A stretch of 64,000 bases of DNA from contig CM028913.1 of NCBI GenBank assembly GCA_016801845.1, positions 21,480,065-21,544,064 of the forward strand, given 5' to 3'. The first letter of the stretch is position 1; each line of letters starts with the position of its first letter. The stretch comes from Polydactylus sextarius. Taxonomy: Eukaryota; Chordata; Actinopteri; Polynemidae. Shown piece after piece: positions 62,119-64,000 of this stretch. The notes under the pieces are model-generated. The model worked only from the letters and a program-made list of their open reading frames with translations. It made no database searches and was not told where the DNA came from. A program made the position numbers and the translations under genes.

Positions 62119-63216
62119 CTTCAGGCTTCGTTTGGTGGGACGTTATTTTTCCTATGTTGACCTACATATGTGACATATGTGGCACTGCATCTCTGGCCAG
62201 ACTTCGACGTGCACAAACGACCGACTGCCCCACATGTCTACGCCTGCAGCCTTTACTTTATCATCATTATCATAACAGCTAACACACGGTTTTGCTTTGC
62301 TCCAGTGGAGGTACAATGTCTTTATAGTGACCCCTAAAAATAACTTTGACTCCCAGGTTTGTGTTTGTTGGTAATTAGTGCAGTATAATATAATTAAGAT
62401 GAGATTAAGATGAATGCCTTACCTGCATTTGTTCCACTTGCAGGCGTAAACTCTCCAGTTGCTGCTTATGCTGCTGTTGTTGCTGCCAGCTGGATAGTTC
62501 ACTACATCTGTCCTGCCGCAGTGGCTCGTAACCCTTGGAGCCTGAGTGCTCCCTCAGCAGAGCCTGTGTCTGCAGGCTGAGGGGGCTCGCGTAAACTCCG
62601 GCCGATCCAGCTGTGCCGGGCTGACCGCCCCTCTGATTAGAGGTTTCTGCTGTGCCGGGAACCCCGGGCCTCGCCTCGGGCAGAACCTTATAGCTGTGCT
62701 CCATGCCTCCTCTGTAGGCCTCAGACACACAGTCTGAGCTGTCTCTAATCCCGCTCGCCTGTAATCGGAGTCTGACATCAGGGCATAACCCTCCCAGCAG
62801 GGCTGACTGATTTAGAGTCGGTTCTACAGCGGGAGTGTCAAACCTCTGACCCTCGTCCAGCCGAGTGTGATCTGAGGGGAAGAGTGAGTGGTCCAGCCCG
62901 TTGACCAGGCTGCGGTAGCGACTCAGGCAATCCGGCTTTAGCCCCGTGGGATTGCCTCCCACGTCGGTCTGTGCGTCCAGGTTGGGTGATGATGCTGATT
63001 TGGAGAGAGAGGAAGACTTGGAAGTGCAGCCGCTTGGGGTTCTGGAGCCGGAGGAGGATCTGTGACCCTCAAGCGAGGACAAGCCGTCCTCCTGGACACA
63101 TGACTGGGGCTTGGAGGCCGGGGCTCCGGCCGTGGATGGCATGACATGTGCAGTGGGGATGGGGATCTGACTGCGGATGGGCTGGAAAGACGGGCTGCTG
63201 CTAGAACTGCAGAAAT
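58074..63216 (-). CDS. cep85: cep85, centrosomal protein 85 (11 exons in view; N-terminus beyond right edge)
   Basis: Centrosomal coiled-coil protein; the human protein antagonises NEK2 and takes part in centriole assembly. Exons in order: 62423-63216, 61119-61249, 60875-60992, 60505-60690, 59984-60136, 59703-59857, 59450-59567, 58863-58913, 58669-58776, 58331-58574, 58074-58237, giving about 740 codons (human 762 aa). The first exon in view starts in phase 1, so earlier exons are missing. It is Ser-rich and carries FQPIRSQIPIPTAHVMPST, a close match to human CEP85. Later exons form coiled coils (ERQKQHMTQLEQRLRESEL, DKHINNLKKKCQKEAEL, QRIETLERYLADLPTLEDY) and the conserved end DRYAQDMGENCITQ. 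CEP85L shares that end, but the N-terminal block and the ubxn11 neighbour favour cep85. The intron after 61119 uses a GC donor. Confidence 0.94.
61250..62422. other. cep85 intron before the 131-nt exon
   Basis: A 1.2-kb intron with an AATG/GAAT run (about 61646-61674) and a GT run (62084-62114). No further exon is supported. Confidence 0.6.
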
Positions 63217-63807
63217 CTTTAGGAGTAGAGGGAGATAAAAAAAAAAAATTACAAACCTGCGTTACCCTTTTACTGTTCACAACAACTTGTTTAATCGGTG
63301 CAGAAAATGTGGAGCACTACTGCAGGCAATTTTCTCTATTTTCAGTCAGTGATGTAAAGTAGATGCAGCAGGGTTTATGGGTGGCCTACTTCGATGACGA
63401 AGTGTCACCACTTAAAGAATTAACTGGCTCTGACTGAGTCAACCCAGGGAATAGGCTTATAATAGACTTAAACCAATGAGCGGAGTCAAAGCTCTGCGCT
63501 ACGTGATTAAGAGAAAATATAAATCATTAATGAAGCTGCCGCTACCTCTCGTGTTGTTACATGTTGGATTGTGTACACGTACGACGATAAAAATTCAAGC
63601 AATTTCGGTTAACTAGAACTGCTGACTGAAGCGACACAGCAACACTCACATATCAACACCCTGACATTACTCTGAAAAAGTCCACACCCAATCCATACCA
63701 TTTACACATGCCCAAAAATGTTAAGTGTCTTCATTTGAAAACCTCAGCGACCTCGTTATGCGAGCAGAGAAAACGCAGCAAACTGGCCACAGCCGACCTA
63801 CAGGCGT

Positions 63808-63838
<31 letters not shown>

Positions 63839-64000
63839 GGCCTCAACACAATCTGATGTTACACAAGTTTGATTTCAACAGCGCTACGAACCTGAGCAAC
63901 CTGCTGGAGTCTGGAAACCTGGCATTCACTCGAACGCAACAAACATGTCATTAGCTGTGGCATTTTTTTCTAAAGCCGGACCAAGGTGAGCTGAGCAGTA
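63217..64000. other. cep85 intron at right edge
   Basis: No coding sequence matching the expected upstream part of cep85 is seen. A CA run lies at 63814-63838. Confidence 0.6.

Overview
The window is animal nuclear DNA, almost certainly from a percomorph-type teleost fish. The evidence is many short exons with GT-AG introns, vertebrate proteins throughout, abundant (CA)n, (GATA)n and homopolymer microsatellites, and decayed repeat fragments typical of fish genomes. Seven protein-coding genes were recognised by translating exons and matching reading phase across every junction. No rRNA, tRNA or CRISPR array was found.

Layout, left to right. lars2 (mitochondrial leucyl-tRNA synthetase, minus strand) fills 1213-20888; its C-terminal exons lie off the left edge and its promoter is probably near 23.05 kb. 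About 9.6 kb of intergenic DNA follows, with two ~200-bp GATA arrays and several retroelement scraps. tmem158 (plus, one coding exon, 32801-33505) and cdcp1 (plus, nine coding exons, 35198-40258) come next. clec3b (tetranectin, minus, three exons, 42595-43919) converges on cdcp1. After a 3-kb gap come fez2 (minus, nine exons, 46898-51358), ubxn11 (plus, fourteen exons, 51957-55749; divergent from fez2 with about 600 bp between start codons) and cep85 (minus, 58074-63216; its N-terminal exons lie off the right edge; convergent with ubxn11).

The first four genes reproduce the order and relative orientation of human 3p21.31 (LARS2, TMEM158, CDCP1, CLEC3B). In human, UBXN11 and CEP85 sit together at 1p36.11 and FEZ2 is at 2p22. 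The window therefore joins three human synteny blocks, with one junction between 43.9 and 46.9 kb and another inside the fez2/ubxn11 intergene. The genes do not form one pathway: they serve mitochondrial translation (lars2), the cell surface and extracellular space (tmem158, cdcp1, clec3b), axonal or kinesin-linked transport (fez2), p97/Rho-related ubiquitin biology (ubxn11) and the centrosome (cep85).

I found no new multi-gene system. The points most worth a second look are: a lars2 exon with UG repeats at both splice sites; an RFX-type X-box just upstream of ubxn11; an overlapping uORF at tmem158; two copies of one hAT-like MITE with recognisable 8-bp target-site duplications; a GC-AG intron in cep85; and the synteny junctions. 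Exon boundaries are inferred from sequence and phase only, and no transcript data were available.
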